From: Lepas anatifera
Lineage: Eukaryota; Arthropoda; Thecostraca; Lepadidae
Reading direction: 5' to 3'
Length of the DNA stretch: 64,000 nucleotides
NCBI GenBank assembly: GCA_034440635.1
Contig: JAOTON010001575.1
Location: 1 to 64,000, forward strand
Part shown: positions 1 to 11,575 of the stretch, piece after piece
Numbering within the stretch: position 1 is the stretch's first letter
Layout: each line of letters starts with the position of its first letter
The notes under the pieces: model-generated
Told to the model about the DNA's origin: nothing
The model's database searches: none
The model's input: only the letters and a program-made list of their open reading frames with translations
Program-made: the position numbers and the translations under genes

Positions 1-497
1 CAGCAGCCGTGATCCATAAAGCAACAATACATCACACATACATACTCACTTAGATTTTCACACATATATACGCATCTTCACTGCTGAGTAATCAACATGT
101 CTTTTAACGCAGCTCTAAATGGTCTTGTCCTGTCAAAGTCGAACTCGTTAAAAAGCTTGACACCGCGATAACATAGTCGTCGTCTGCCCGCTTCTGTCCT
201 GATGCGCGGTAGAGTCAGTTGGTTTGATCGTCGTGTGTGATGTCCGTGTGCAGCGTCTGCTCTAATTCCGATCGTGTTGGCAATGGCCGACGGCTGCCCA
301 CTCTCTATGGCCTGGTTCACCGCACATAAAGTGTGATATTGCACTAGCTGCTCTGCACTGAGCCATCGCAATTCAGTAAGTACGGGAGATATGTGGTCGC
401 CTCTCCGTTTACCGGTCACCACCCTCGCACCAAAGTTAATAATTTTTGGATTCGTCGGGTTTGCGTTACATTGCAGGAGCCGTAAATGCTGATACAA
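1..497 (-). pseudogene. Non-LTR retrotransposon 3' fragment (C-terminal end of the RT polyprotein)
   Basis: An open stretch at 78-497 encodes about 139 residues resembling the C-terminal region downstream of reverse transcriptase in Jockey/CR1-type LINEs. Visible pieces are HISPVLTELRWL near the start, then QYHTLCAVNQA, and RRLCYRGVKLFNEF near the end, the usual 'fall apart, form R..F.N.LP' style tail of such ORF2 proteins. Positions 1-77 would be its 3' UTR, cut by the window edge. No RT catalytic motifs are present, so the copy is 5'-truncated. The clade is not resolved. Call rests on family resemblance only. Confidence 0.55.
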
Positions 498-569
498 TAC
501 CGTACGATTGAAATCACGAGCCCTTGAACAATTTGCGCCAAATATCGTCGTAACCAGAGGTCACTCTGG

Positions 570-860
570 TCACGCTAACACCGAGTTCAGGCCTCGGTGG
601 GGAGGGGTCGCGCGGTGGATTATAAAACCTACTTGCCTGGTGTTGAGAATGGTGATGGTTGTGCCTGCTGTCAGATTGAGGGGAGGGAGACCGGTGCAGG
701 AGGCATTCTGTGCACGTGAGTGGATATATGGGTTAGGTGCTTGAGCAGTGTTCAGTGCCAATAGCACGGAACAAAACATGAGTAGGTACGAGTTCATCAA
801 ATGAGTTCGGTATGTGAATATGCTTGCCGGAAAATATTGCAGACACCGATATCGAGTCCA
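570..860 (-). repeat. Dispersed repeat, copy 1 (partner at 28797-29080)
   Basis: The reverse complement of this stretch closely matches 28797-29080. Shared blocks include tattcacata, acctaacccata.atccactca and gcgacccctccccacc. It is not one of the TTAA families and no protein is evident. It sits just upstream of the LINE tail on the same strand, so it could be part of that LINE or an independent element. Confidence 0.6.
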
Positions 861-937
861 TGGTATTTTTTTCAGCATCAGAAAATATTATATTTGAAGA
901 AGTTTTAACCGTGTAAACAAGGAGGGTCCAAGGGAAA

Positions 938-2000
938 CCACGGGATGCACGGGGCAATTAACTGAGTGATTATGTATATTTTAATAGCAGGAACATCACT
1001 GTATTCCTTTAGCACGAGCTATTCCCCTATCACATCCTTTCGATGCCGCCACCATATCCGGCCTCCAGGTATCCAGGAATCACGTGCATGGCCGTCTAAC
1101 TGTGACTGTTGACTTTCTGTTTTTAGGCCTCTAAAAATTGGTTTGTATGCTACCTCGCTATTAATTTCCAGTTAGTTATTCTTTATTATTATCATTGCTT
1201 GTCAAAGGTCATGTGCCGTTGCTAGATCAAGACGTTCAACACTGAGCTTTCAAATTATGCTAAATTTGGTGGGGCTGAGGCAGTGGGTGACCTCACAAAT
1301 CATGTCCAAGCATGAAAGGGGTGAGTTCTAGTAAAATAAAAACTTTCTTTTGTATATGCTGATTTTCCAGGCAAGAATTTCCGTAATGATCGTAACGATA
1401 CAGCGTGCTGAAATTTTGATACGTGGGTGGGAGAGGGCAATAATCAAACATCAGGCAAGGTCAAATAAATTATTTCGATCAGCGCAAGTTTTTGAGCGGG
1501 TGAATTTGTATCTTCAAAATGATTAAAAGGTAATAGTGAAAAATCTGTATCATGGCACATATCAGTAGAAATGGTATCTGAATGGTCTCGAGCAATGGTG
1601 GGTTGTTGCGCGGAACTTGATGAGCGGTACTAGGCAGGGTTATATACTTATATATTTTTGGAGCTGATGCACCCTCGAAGAAATATTTAGTCAATGTTAA
1701 AATACCCTTAAAGTTTTATTGCTCATCATTTTTCAGGATTCGAAAGGATTCTGTGATGGATAAAACCAAGATAATATTATGGTATCTAATTTCATGCGTT
1801 GGTCATTTCTTTTTTGTCCTCAAATTTGGGCACCCCCATGAGGTTCAGTAATCCACAACTTTAGACGAGACCCTATACCAACTATTGAAGTACAGCACTG
1901 ATAGCATATATGTATGTACCTGCACACATGCATGTATGTATGTATGCACTCTAGAAAATAGTTAGCAGCCAAAATTAGCAGTTATTATCTATAAACATCA
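938..2000. other. Unassigned AT-rich sequence
   Basis: No gene, RNA or element recognised. A short ATGT-type microsatellite lies near 1910-1945. The ORFs here are short, lack recognisable domains and look like chance. Confidence 0.5.
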
Positions 2001-2113
2001 CTTTTGCGTTGGTATACAGCTGGTCCTACACTTACTACCATCACCATCGCTGTTCATGTTTCAGCACTTGCCTTCAAAGCCATGTTGCAACCACCATCCA
2101 TACACCTTCGCCC

Positions 2114-2588
2114 CCGGCGAGGAACGCTACATTTTCACCTCTGGGGCGACGCATTAGCATCTGGGGGGGGTAAGCGACACCGCCGGCGAGGAACGCTACA
2201 TTTTCACCTCTGAAGCGACGCATTAGCATCTGGGGTAAGCGACACCCCGGCGAGGAACGCTACATTTTCACCTCTGGGGTGACGCATTAGCATCTGGGGT
2301 AAGCGATACCGCCGGCGAGGAACGCCACATTTTCACCTCTGGGGCGACGCATTAGCATCTGGGGGGTAAGCGACACCGCCGGCGAGGAACGCTACATTTT
2401 CACCTCTGGGGCGACGCATTAGCATCTGGGGGGTAAGCGATACCGCCGGCGAGGAACGCTACATTTTCACCTCTGGGGCGACGCATTAGCATCTGGGGGG
2501 CAAGCGATACCGCCGGCGAGGAACGCCACATTTTCACCTCTGGGGCGACGCATTAGCATCTGGGGGTAAGCGATACCACCGGCGACCG
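2114..2588. repeat. Minisatellite, 64-69 bp unit, seven copies
   Basis: Successive units begin with ccggcgaggaacgc at 2114, 2183, 2247, 2312, 2379, 2446 and 2513, with a partial eighth at 2579. Each unit carries tacattttcacctctgg, gacgcattagcatctgg and taagcga(c/t)acc. Length differences come mostly from a G-run of 4 to 8 bases. Copies differ by few substitutions, so the array is young or homogenised. Confidence 0.95.
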
Positions 2589-3261
2589 CCGCATCGCGTC
2601 GTAATCGATGATGACACCAGCCCGACGTCGGGAAATGATGTGTCCCTTCCTCGGGCCGCTTACCGGCGCTTCCAGGGTAAGTTGGGTGAATTTATCGGCG
2701 GATTTGTATGAGGTGGTTGGAGTGTACAAACAAACGATGTTCACTGATCACCCAGAAGCGCTTAACACGCACAGTGGAGAGGGGTCTGTTGTAAACGTGC
2801 AGTGGAGGGAGGTCCTAAAGCCCCCTCCCTGATGTCTCAAAAAAGAATGTTAGAAAAACGCCCATTTGGGGGTGTGTGGAGCTGGTGGTTAAATTAAAGT
2901 TTTCTATATTTAAGTTGAGCTTTATTTCCCTAGGTGAATAGTATATTCAAGGTAAAACCAGGTCGTAAAAGTCCAATGAGGGCTGTGCTGGAGACCTATT
3001 GGGAAGTGTCGTGATTATGTGACAAAAAGTCGGGAATACACCAAAGGCGTACTAAGGGAATAGAGAGAAGGTCCCTCACAATTTTCTCTAAGCGTTTGGG
3101 CTCAAGGTCATCAAATGTAATTATGAATTATGATTACTGACTTCTGGCGTAACAATATTACATATTCCCGATGATGTACAACATTTCAGGCACTTTATCA
3201 GACTTTGGGCGGGAAATGAGGTTTTGACCTTTAAGATTGACCTTTGACCTTGACATGTAAC
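2589..3261. other. Unassigned sequence
   Basis: No supported gene. The stretch before the hAT-like end at 3262 is ordinary single-copy-looking DNA with several TGACCTT motifs near 3226-3255. Confidence 0.4.
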
Positions 3262-3276
3262 CAGTGGCGGACACAG

Positions 3277-3456
3277 GGGGCGCGGTAGTGAAGTGGTCAG
3301 CGTAGCTGGCTTCCATTCAGCCGACCCGGGTTTAAGGCCCGGCGGCTTCCCTGAACAAGGAGCAAGCTGGCTCCCGAGAAACCCTTCCAACAGGGAAAGA
3401 GTTGGCGACACCATATGACCCTGGCAGTTGGTGTGTCGGTAAGCCCCAAAAATTAT
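3277..3456 (+). mobile_element. tRNA-derived SINE (type 1 head), copy 1
   Basis: The head carries an A-box-like tagtgaagtgg and a slightly decayed B-box (ggtttaaggcc). It is followed by a body that recurs at 27875 and 48680: aacaaggagcaag, cccttccaacaggg, agttggcgac and ccctggcagttggtg, ending in ccccaaaaat. The promoter boxes mean RNA polymerase III transcription. The SINE sits inside a hAT-like MITE end, flanked by direct copies of cagtggcgga. Confidence 0.8.
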
Positions 3457-3471
3457 TCAGTGGCGGATAAT

Positions 3472-3538
3472 TTAATAAGGTGAAGGTGATAATAAGGTGA
3501 AGGTGATAAGGTGAAGGTGATAATTTAATAAGGTGAAA
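3472..3538. repeat. Short tandem repeat, taaggtgaaggtgata unit
   Basis: Three to four imperfect head-to-tail copies of a 12-18 base unit follow the SINE tail, suggesting slippage after SINE insertion. Confidence 0.8.
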
Positions 3539-3684
3539 AGTACTAGGGGGCTTAAGCCTCCCCCTCTCGAAATGTCGGAGTGCCTATGGTAAATGCATAA
3601 CCGAAAGCTTTTCAGAGGCAGCGGCGGGGGAGGCTCGAGCTCCTAGCCTCGCTCCTCCCATATGTTGCCCTGGATTCGCCACTG

Positions 3685-4505
3685 CCTCCGACCTTGACTT
3701 TGACATTGAGCAGCATTAACTATGCAGCCATAGCATAATATATGTCATGCTGAATGATGTCATCTGACCGGAATACTGGAGTCAATGGCCTTGACCTGGG
3801 ACCTTTGAACTTGAACGTAACCTTCATGTTGGTCAATGGTGACCTTGACAATAGCCCGAATACCTGATGTTTTACGTCGTACCTGGTCTGCAGTGCAGGC
3901 GAACTGGTGCGACTGCGCGATTGCGACGGTCTCAAAGTGTACGTCTGACTTTGAAAGCCTATAAGTAAAACAATTACTCACCGATTTTCAAAATTATTTC
4001 ACCAATCGACGTGCTCATCAATTCTCTCAAAGGAGGCTAAGTATCGTTTTCAGGTGGCACAAATTTATCCAGACACCTTGAAAAAAACAGGTGAGGGCAC
4101 TTTTGGACCCCTCTACTGCGCATGTTAGCTCAGCACTGATACATTCCACCTGTTCTTTTCCCAGGCACAGGGACAGCCATCGAGATGTGTATCAGTCGCT
4201 CTACCTTGGTCGGAACCTGATCGTATCCATTTCCCAGCACGCTTACGGAGCCGATCAATGGCCAGACTGCCCGTCTCCATTACCCTAATGGCCTGATATG
4301 TCCTGTAAACGACATCGCCGCCCATCCGATGTCCATCCATTTCACTCACTTTAAATGCGTAGTCGGCGGCGGAGCAAGAGGAGGTGCGGGACGATGTCTC
4401 TCCCGTGCTTACCAAAGTTCCCGATTCCTGTAACAGCAGGAGGGCTAGAGCTGAACTCTTGGGAGTCGATTTTGGTGCAGTTGCTTTGGTTCTATTAGAA
4501 TTAGA
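3685..4505. other. Unassigned sequence
   Basis: No supported gene or element. Several TGACCTTGA motifs occur at 3690-3850, so this may be an old relic of a TTAA-type element, but no termini are visible. Confidence 0.35.
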
Positions 4506-4518
4506 TCTACGAATTATA

Positions 4519-4700
4519 ATAATAATTGTTGGGGTTTAACGACGCACCAACTGCCAGGGTCATACGGCGTCGCCAACTCTCACCCTGTTGGAAGGGATTT
4601 TGGGGATCAGATCGACTTATTCAGAGGCTCCGCCGGGACTTGAACCCGGAACAAGTGACTTAGAAGACCAGGGTGTTATCCACTGAGCCACCCCATCCCC
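4519..4700 (-). mobile_element. tRNA-derived SINE (type 2 head) with 13-bp target duplication
   Basis: On the minus strand the head has A-box tggctcagtgg and B-box ggttcaagtcc. The downstream body (ttccaacaggg, gagttggcgacgcc, ccctggcagttggtgcgtc) is the same as in the type 1 SINEs, but the tRNA head differs. Target duplications are tctacgaattata at 4506-4518 and tctatgaattata at 4701-4713, with one mismatch. This supports LINE-mediated insertion and defines the ends. Confidence 0.88.
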
Positions 4701-4905
4701 TCTATGAATTATACTGGCCAGCAGTGAATAGATAAATATATGGATATCTAATAGTTGGATATATTTTAGTCAGGATACACGATGCCTTGTTGTGCTAATT
4801 TCCCGACCTTTTCTATTTAAGAAATTTCTGTGTCGTGTTCGGCAATAGAAGATCGAGAATCGATTCAGTCTGTGTTTCGACCAAAGTGAAAATGGAATAA
4901 AAAGA

Positions 4906-5010
4906 CCGCCCGGTAGCTCAGTTGGTAGAGCATGGACTGCAGCCCGCTCAGAAAACTGTACTGTGGCTGCGCGACGGCGAAAGCTTGGGATCGGTTCCCC
5001 TGAGACGCTC
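4906..5010 (+). mobile_element. tRNA-Cys-like SINE head, diverged
   Basis: The sequence ggtagctcagttggtagagc gives a D-arm and A-box, followed by tggactgcag, which resembles the anticodon arm of tRNA-Cys (GCA). About 50 extra bases and a degenerate B-box follow, and no tRNA acceptor stem closes. This looks like a SINE head or tRNA pseudogene, not a functional tRNA. Confidence 0.5.
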
Positions 5011-5153
5011 CGGCGCTCAATACTTATCGGGCGTAGGTCGGCTGGCAATTGACTGGTGAGAGGGTGACCTGAACGGGGCAGCCGCCCCTGTGCTTTGTGG
5101 GACGTTAGACTTTAACCTCCAAATTAACCCATCATTTCTAGCATTGTTCGTTC

Positions 5154-5347
5154 ATTACATAGATATAAAGGACTTCTCCACTAGTGAAAATGAAAAACGT
5201 TCGGAGCTTTCGGCTATATTTTATCAGCCTTCGTCAGCGAGGTTCAGCGAGGTATCAGCCTCGCTGACAGAGGCTGATAAAATATAGCCGAGAGCTCCGA
5301 ATGTTTTTCATTTTTACTAGTGGAGAAGTCCTTTATATCTATGTAAT
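5154..5347. repeat. Foldback (hairpin) element
   Basis: The left arm at 5154-5242 is nearly complementary to the right arm at 5259-5347 (arms share attacatagatataaaggac). The inner part gtcagcgagg/cctcgctgac also pairs, leaving a loop of about 16 bases. Direct repeats tcatttctag(c/a)attg lie at 5132-5153 and 5370-5391, with two mismatches in 22. It looks like a short palindromic DNA element. Confidence 0.8.
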
Positions 5348-5399
5348 TCATTCACATCCACTTATCATGTCATTTCTAGAATTGCTCGTTCGGATGGTG

Positions 5400-6007
5400 G
5401 GGTAGGAGCTTCCACGACAAGTCCCTTGACAGCGAAGTGGAGCTTGGATCCGAAAAGCCGACCATTAACTTGGACCAAATTATTTAAAAATGAAATTTTC
5501 CGGCCTCAAATTAAAATGTGATGCTGGTAAAATGATTTTACTGACAATTTTAACATACACACAGCATCGCAATACCCATATTAGCATCACAATGCATATA
5601 TGGGTCCAAAGAACCGATCAAGCATGGAAGTTACAGCTGCCCTTTATGTTTCCTGGTGAGATGACCTGAAGCACAGACAATTATTTTCCATGGAAATTGC
5701 ATTGCTAAGGAAAAAGCCACATAACCCAACATCCATCTCTCGGTTTTGAAAGCATCATTTAATTTAACTTTTTTTAGTTTAAAGTCTTGACAGCATCATT
5801 TAATTTAACTTCTATTTATAGTTTAAAGTGTCCTTGGTGTATGCAGTGTGACAAGTGTCCCTATAAGCACTAAACAGAGGAAGAAATGTATTCGTGCTGG
5901 CAAAAGTAGTGTATAATCTCGCCATCAGATATTTTTTTCGGGACATCTGATGAAGTAGAATATGTGGGAGGATGTCTACAGCCAAGCTGCAATAAATAAA
6001 ATGTATA
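5400..6007. other. Unassigned AT-rich sequence
   Basis: No gene recognised. A short repeat of catcatttaatttaactt occurs twice near 5752-5812. Confidence 0.4.
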
Positions 6008-7036
6008 TTAACCCGCGCCCCACCGGGGTCCGGCGCCACCTTCGCCCCACCGGGGGCCATCGATGGCCCCCCTCTAACTCCGAAAATATGGGTGTTAGCG
6101 CAAATCTGTAAAGTGCATTAGAAAGTTTGCGTGAATTCAGTAAGGAACTACAAGTCATGTTTTAGCGTTCAGGTCAATGGTTTGACCTCCAGAGGTCAAA
6201 TTAGGTCAAGATCGGCTATTTTCACTCAAATATGCAGTGCTCAAGCAAACTGGGCATAACTCTTGTGCCATTAGAGCTATTGAGATGTGGTAAAGTACAT
6301 TTGATAGGAAAATCTCAGAAATTTTCCCGCAATGTGCAACGCAATGACCTCCCGCCAGTGGTTTGACCTCCAGAGGTCACCTCGTGACCTAAGATGGCCT
6401 GAGGTCACGAAAGGTAAAAAAGTGACCTTGCTGTATATTAAATGAAAGCTAGTGACAAGACATACACGATGGTGTTTGTTTTAGCGCTCTAGCTTAATTA
6501 GGTCAAAAATTATTGTCAAAATACTGTTTTTGACCCCTGGTGACCTTGGATGACCTTGGAGAGGTCACAGGGCAAATATGGCCCCTGGAATCCGTGAAAG
6601 GGTGTCCAAGAACGCTTTTCCGACAAAGCCGAGCATATTAAATCGTTTTTGTGGCTTTTAGATTATAAGACAGCTTCTCCCCATGCTTTGTCGATGGGAG
6701 AGGTCACCTCGTGACATGACCTCAGATCACGAAATCGAAAAATCCCAGATATACAACTTGTAGACCCTGGAGGGGTCATAAAGTGTAGGAAGTCTCAAAT
6801 CGATCGACTTCGAAATGTAGCACTTACAGAGCTCTAAAGTTGAAGTGAGGTGACCTTGGTTGACCACGCCTGGTGACCTGACCTAAGATGACCTAGGGGT
6901 AAAAAAAATCAGGGATGGTGGGAAAATGATGCAGTAAGAGGTAGAGCCCTCAACCACGGTGCTGCGCCTCGTCGTTTTTCTGCTATCCCGGAAAAACCTT
7001 GGGGGGCATCGATGGCCCCCGTGGGGCGAGGGTTAC
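6008..7036. mobile_element. TTAA element, family A, copy 1 (reverse orientation)
   Basis: It begins at TTAA (6008) followed by cccgcgccccaccgggg and ends at a mutated TTAC (7033-7036) after gtggggcgaggg. Near both ends lies the palindrome ggggccatcgatggcccc. The interior is packed with TGACCT/AGGTCA. At 6183-6208, TGACCT, AGGTCA and AGGTCA start at 10-bp steps (everted pair, then direct pair, each with a 4-bp spacer). No ORF of transposase size. Non-autonomous; by TTAA target and CCC..GGG ends, piggyBac-like is the best guess. Confidence 0.85.
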
Positions 7037-9595
7037 AATTAGGCTGAAATAGTTCATCATATGCATGGCAAAAATTTTTATAGACCTGCTGCTGGTGCTG
7101 TGCATAGAAGCAAAGTCTCATCAAAGAAGCGATTCTCCTAACAGTGCCTGGATGTAACGGGGCAATGGGCGGATAGGGTGACGGCCCTACATTTGATTAC
7201 CGCACTCAGCCGGGAACGATCGCGTTAGTAACTGAGTTTCGGTGGGGGTCATGGGCTGCATTCGCTGGTGGTTGGGCTGATGTGAGTCGACACATTATCA
7301 GCCTAGTCACCTTCGGTGCGTCCTTGGCCCCTGCCGAATGTAAAACGTGGTCTTTCCCGGTCCCACCCGTCACCTGCTTCGACTCGACTACCTGCTTACG
7401 CTTGTTTTGGGCGATACAGGGGTCGCCCTCAGAAGGTGGTGTGAAATATAGGGCATTCTCTCTCATTTAGATGCAATTTTGATCTATAAATAAATATTCA
7501 ACATGAGTTTGATCAACTTTTTAACCGAATTTAATCATTGTGACCTTGCCGCAAGTGATTCGAGCAGTATCATTCCTATATTGGTGCGTCGGACACTCAG
7601 TTCCTTCTCGTTGGCATCGATGTTGATGCGTGAAAAAGAACTAAAGAACTTTGACAACTGTAAGGGCATGCACAATATTGTTTTATGGTGTCTAAAATAT
7701 CAGTATCCCAATCTGATGATTTAACTAGTATCGCCGTAAGAATTTGGACGGCTAGTACCTGCTCAAACTTTTGATGCCAAAGGCTCGGAACTTTATATGT
7801 TGTGGAAGGTTTATTTGCGATGAAATCTGGACTAAATATCGGTTTTTATATCCCGATCCTAACTGAGCCCAGACCACCTAACGGAATTCCTCGTCACACA
7901 CCTGCGTTTATGTACCTGTAATAGATTTGTCCCCCACTATGGACAAAATTATTGTCCAATTGTGCTTCGTCTGTTCTCATTATATCGCTTTAAGAGCTAA
8001 ACCAATGTATCCGGTGTCAAGCTTCAAATTGTTTATGGTTCTACCTTCAATTCTACCACAACACAGTCATGTGCGTTCACACTTCAGCATTAGCTCCTCT
8101 ATTGCCCCCCCGGGCGGTCTGGGTCACGTGACCAGCCTCGGGGGCGGATGTTCATCTGAGGTCATCGTAAGGACGAGGTGAGCCTGAGGTGTGGTTTGAC
8201 GTGCTGTTGAGTGGCGTGACGCGGGAGCTGGTGGGCTATACTTGCCTGCACATGAAACGTGCTTAGTTTCGTTGAACTGATTACAAAGGCATATTGCCTA
8301 ATCGATAACACAAATTGCCTGCTCTTTTGATACTATTTAACCTCATTATTTCTCACAAGAATCATGTGATGTCATATCGACTTAAGCCTTGCCGTAGGCT
8401 TGGCTTCAAAATATGCTTCTATCTAACTCATTTAAATATCTCTCAGCACTTCTAAGAGAATTCCTGGCCGATAGGGTTCAGAATCCATTTTCCAGAGCTA
8501 GCCTGGGAATATATTGGTTACACTGTCGGCGCGGCCCACTTTGAACCCGTTGGAATGACGCGGGGATTGTGCCGGGCTGGAGCGCGTTTGCATAACTCCA
8601 AGCTCTAAGCCTCCAGCGTCAGCCAGCTCCCCAAACAATTCGACGAACGCCAGGCGCCCCATCTGATGGCGCGGAGACACTTTAAAGTTGTGTGTATTGT
8701 CCAATAGTGCAGTTAAATCTTCCTCGTGGAACTATGAAAAAGGCAAACTTTTCTCGGGAAGGTTTTATGCGATACGTTTCGTGTGCAAATTTAAAGTGCG
8801 ATCGAAATTTGGTGAGAAATACGGAGCTCATTGTAATCTAATGGAAGTTTTCCATCATACGGAAGTACTCAGAACTATCGAAGCGGAGGCAGAACTGATG
8901 GCTCAAAGTTAGACATTGATTTCCGGAGTCTCGGTATTTCATGGCCTCATTTACACTCACGGACACCTCCTATCGGCGAAGGTGGACGTTTTTCCGCTGC
9001 ATTAAAGCATTTGGACTCGGTGCCCAGATGCAGAGGTCTGTGAGAAGGTGCCAGCTTGCAAATACTGTTCAGGACAATTTTATAAGGAAATAACCAATCC
9101 AGCGCAGGGCTCAGAAACGTTTGACCGTTGATATGGCTTGCTGTATTTTGTGGGTTAAATATCATACTGATGCTGTGCAATGGTTTTCCTCTCAATTTCA
9201 TGTGTAATTTCATTTTGTTTAGATATCCGCAGAAAGCTTCGAAAGCTTATATTTCCTTAGAAAGCTTCATCGTAGAAGCCCATTTTCTTTTCGGAGCTCC
9301 CTTTGATTTTCTGAGACAAATGGGTCAAGCCTCGGCCATTGTTGGATACAAGATCACGCCTCTTCTCTTATGCCGTAAACGTTTCGCGTGAGAGCAGCGC
9401 TCCTCGGTAACGACATGTCGAGAGAAATTCTATTGCATTCTGTAATCCAATTTTTATTTTGTCATTGGTGTTGATTACTCTAAGTTGGAATATCCGTCAT
9501 GGTGGCTATGGATGAAATATATAAGTGTAGATTGTGTGATCGAGTGAAAACAACGTTTTCTACCAGACATTTTTTGTTTTTTTTATGTCTCCAAT
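7037..9595. other. Unassigned sequence
   Basis: About 2.5 kb without a recognisable gene or a repeat matching elsewhere in the window. ORFs at 7206-7470, 7503-7724, 7927-8181, 8498-8912 and 8947-9391 show no known domain, splice context or repeated structure that would support coding. Confidence 0.5.
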
Positions 9596-9778
9596 TCATT
9601 GAACCATCTTTCCGGCTTCAAACCATAGATATAAGTATAGGCCACCCAGTTTGGTAACCTCGTTAACACCACCTTTGTAACTCACAAGCCGTGGCAGCGC
9701 GTCGGGGGGCCGCCACAACCCTTTGGCCTGCGGATACGACCATTTGTCATTGTTTATGACCGGCATGACCCCAGCCAT
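9596..9778 (-). other. Possible terminal coding exon, unrecognised
   Basis: A 60-codon minus-strand ORF with plausible protein composition (GLWRPPDALPRLVSYKGG, then GGLYLYLWFEAGKMVQ and stop). The aromatic-rich end looks more protein-like than its neighbours, but I recognise no family and cannot place an upstream exon. It could equally be chance. Confidence 0.2.
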
Positions 9779-10067
9779 ACATCACGTGGAAACATCGGGG
9801 CATAGCGCCGGGCTGCTGGGTGCCCATCTCCTGAAATCGCCGCTATGCGTTATTGCTTGTGCGTGGAGGGAGGCGGAGGGCTGTCCGCTCTTACTGGAAG
9901 GTGGCACGCGCAATTGTACATGCTCCCTTCTTCGAGTGTTATTGGGTCGAAAATCGTTATTTCGAGTGGAGGCATGAGTAGTTGAAATGTATAGAGTGAA
10001 ACTTCAAGCGTGCGTATAAACAAGTTGATCGATTGCTTAATTGTGTTTAATAGTATAGTTTTGTTTA

Positions 10068-10108
<41 letters not shown>
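10068..10108. repeat. (TA)n microsatellite
   Basis: About 20 uninterrupted TA dinucleotides. Confidence 0.97.
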
Positions 10109-10111
<3 letters not shown>

Positions 10112-10349
10112 TTTCAAGCCAATTTCAAATTTGGAGGTGACAGTGTTTTAATAACAAAATGCCTTGCCATTTCCATTTTGACCAGATACATGATCTGATT
10201 CTTTCATCTGGCAATCACGAAGACTAACATGGTTTTTAACTCATTTTTGGCATCACAAATATCTCATCTGGTGTGCTTCGACCACTTCGCTTCACATGCT
10301 CTTTGGCAAAGTCGGGCCTTTCGGCGACGTTCGGAATTTCCACCCTGTC

Positions 10350-10665
10350 TAAACAGGATGTGCCAATACGATGAACATTTCCTTCATAACATGTTGAACG
10401 ACGGGGCTGACTCTGTTCTCCTGCTCAGGACATTCCCTCTCCAATTCCCCGTGCAGCACAGCTGGGCCATGAACGGCGCTGTTCTAGTTTATGTTATCTA
10501 CGCCAGAGCGGGTACCGTGAAAAGAGGAGTGTTTTGACGGGATGCCGGTGTTTTGAAATATCTTCTTACGGTGTGGCCTAATGCAGCCGTTTTCAGGACT
10601 GCGTATTGGCGATTTAGTGCTCAGGCGTCAAGATTCTGCGGTGATTTTGTCTCGCTTCAGCTAGA
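10350..10665 (+). pseudogene. Non-LTR retrotransposon C-terminal fragment, same family as 41796-42360
   Basis: The translation carries YDEHFLHNMLN, SVLLLRTFPLQFPV and TVKRGVF. These align with YDVLFVHKILAG, SALLLGTFPLHVPA and TVKRGVF in the RPS15A intron copy. Such a segment is the conserved tail of Jockey-type ORF2 proteins after RT. An in-frame stop follows, after which the similarity continues (residues around 'DAGVLKYLL'), so it is a decayed copy. Confidence 0.6.
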
Positions 10666-11160
10666 TATTTGCTTTCACTTTGTCTCTAACTTTATCGTTC
10701 AGCGACTTATGTGTTATGTGTTTTGAAATGTTTACACTACATCCAAAAAGAGATACCAGCCGACAAAGAACGAGAATGATTCATCATCACCGTCATCGTC
10801 ACGCCTAGTTTGTTTGCGTTTTTCCATGTTTTTTTCACCGGATCCCTTCATCAGAGCTGCAAAAAGTCGGGCTCTCGGGTCATAAAGTGCCCGACAGATT
10901 TTAGGGCACGGTATGGTCTTGCGACAGATCTTACAATCTGTGAGAAAAAAATCTTGAAAGGAAGCAGAAAATATTTTTTGTTCTAAAAAAACTCAATATT
11001 AGAATTGTCACCTCTTTCACTCAACAAGTTTTTCATGAATTTGCACCTCTCCCATATCAAGCCAGTGTGCGGCAAGAACCGATGGAAAATCGAGGGCTTA
11101 TGCACAGAGGGTCTTTTTCGAGGGACTTATGAATCGAGGAACCTTTGAATAGAGGGCCTT
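10666..11160. other. Unassigned sequence
   Basis: No gene recognised. A block around 10850-10915 (cccttcatcagagctgcaaa, gtgcccgacagatt) recurs in rearranged orientation near 13290-13375, suggesting an old dispersed repeat. Confidence 0.35.
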
Positions 11161-11220
11161 ATGCACAGAGGGCCTTTTAAACGTCACCCAGAAAATCCTC
11201 TGCTGGAAAAATTCCTTCAC

Positions 11221-11278
11221 CGGCCTGTCGGGCCCGATTTGTATTCCATAGCACGCGACAGCTTGGCCCGACAGGCCG
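11221..11278. repeat. GC-rich hairpin, perfect 14-bp arms
   Basis: cggcctgtcgggcc at 11221-11234 pairs perfectly with ggcccgacaggccg at 11265-11278 across a 30-base loop. Confidence 0.85.
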
Positions 11279-11349
11279 CCGTAAAGGTAAAGGCGACAGG
11301 CAAAACAGTTTTTTTCCTTTGTTTCCTTCGTTTGGAAGTACGCTCAAGG

Positions 11350-11385
11350 GCCGCAAGGGCGCTGTTTGAACAGCGCCCTTGCGGC
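11350..11385. repeat. GC-rich hairpin, perfect 17-bp arms with a 2-base loop
   Basis: gccgcaagggcgctgtt at 11350-11366 pairs perfectly with aacagcgcccttgcggc at 11369-11385. It lies only 72 bases after another perfect GC hairpin, so the pair is unlikely to be random. Confidence 0.9.
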
Positions 11386-11575
11386 AAAGCCGATGTAAAA
11401 GGTATCTTCGGTTTGAAGAAAAGCAGCCCTGCGGTTTGGTGTGTTGCCTTGTGGATATGGCGGAGGCCAGGGCCCTGGTTGTGTTTTTGATTATTTTTCT
11501 TTCATTACTTTGGTATACATCTTGAGTAAACTGGTTGAGCCTGGATTTCATCGTCCATAGTTGAAGGGCTGATAA

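Larger units (their letters stand above)
3262..3684. mobile_element. hAT-like MITE interrupted by a SINE
   Basis: The ends are cagtggcggacaca at 3262 and tggattcgccactg ending at 3684. They are inverted and of the CAGTGGCGGATCCAGG type common to non-autonomous hAT elements. A SINE lies inside near the left end. A second cagtggcgga at 3459 probably reflects duplication of the SINE target. The outer 8-bp target duplication is weak, so this is moderately supported. Confidence 0.5.

Noticed and set aside
2114..2588. CRISPR array
   Set aside because: Units are contiguous with no unique spacers, and the window is eukaryotic.
4906..5010. Functional tRNA-Cys gene
   Set aside because: The D-arm and anticodon arm resemble tRNA-Cys, but about 50 extra bases, a poor B-box and no acceptor stem argue for a SINE head or pseudogene.
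6008..7036. A long non-coding RNA or nuclear receptor gene explaining the TGACCT density
   Set aside because: The density follows transposon boundaries exactly and recurs in every copy, so it belongs to the element.
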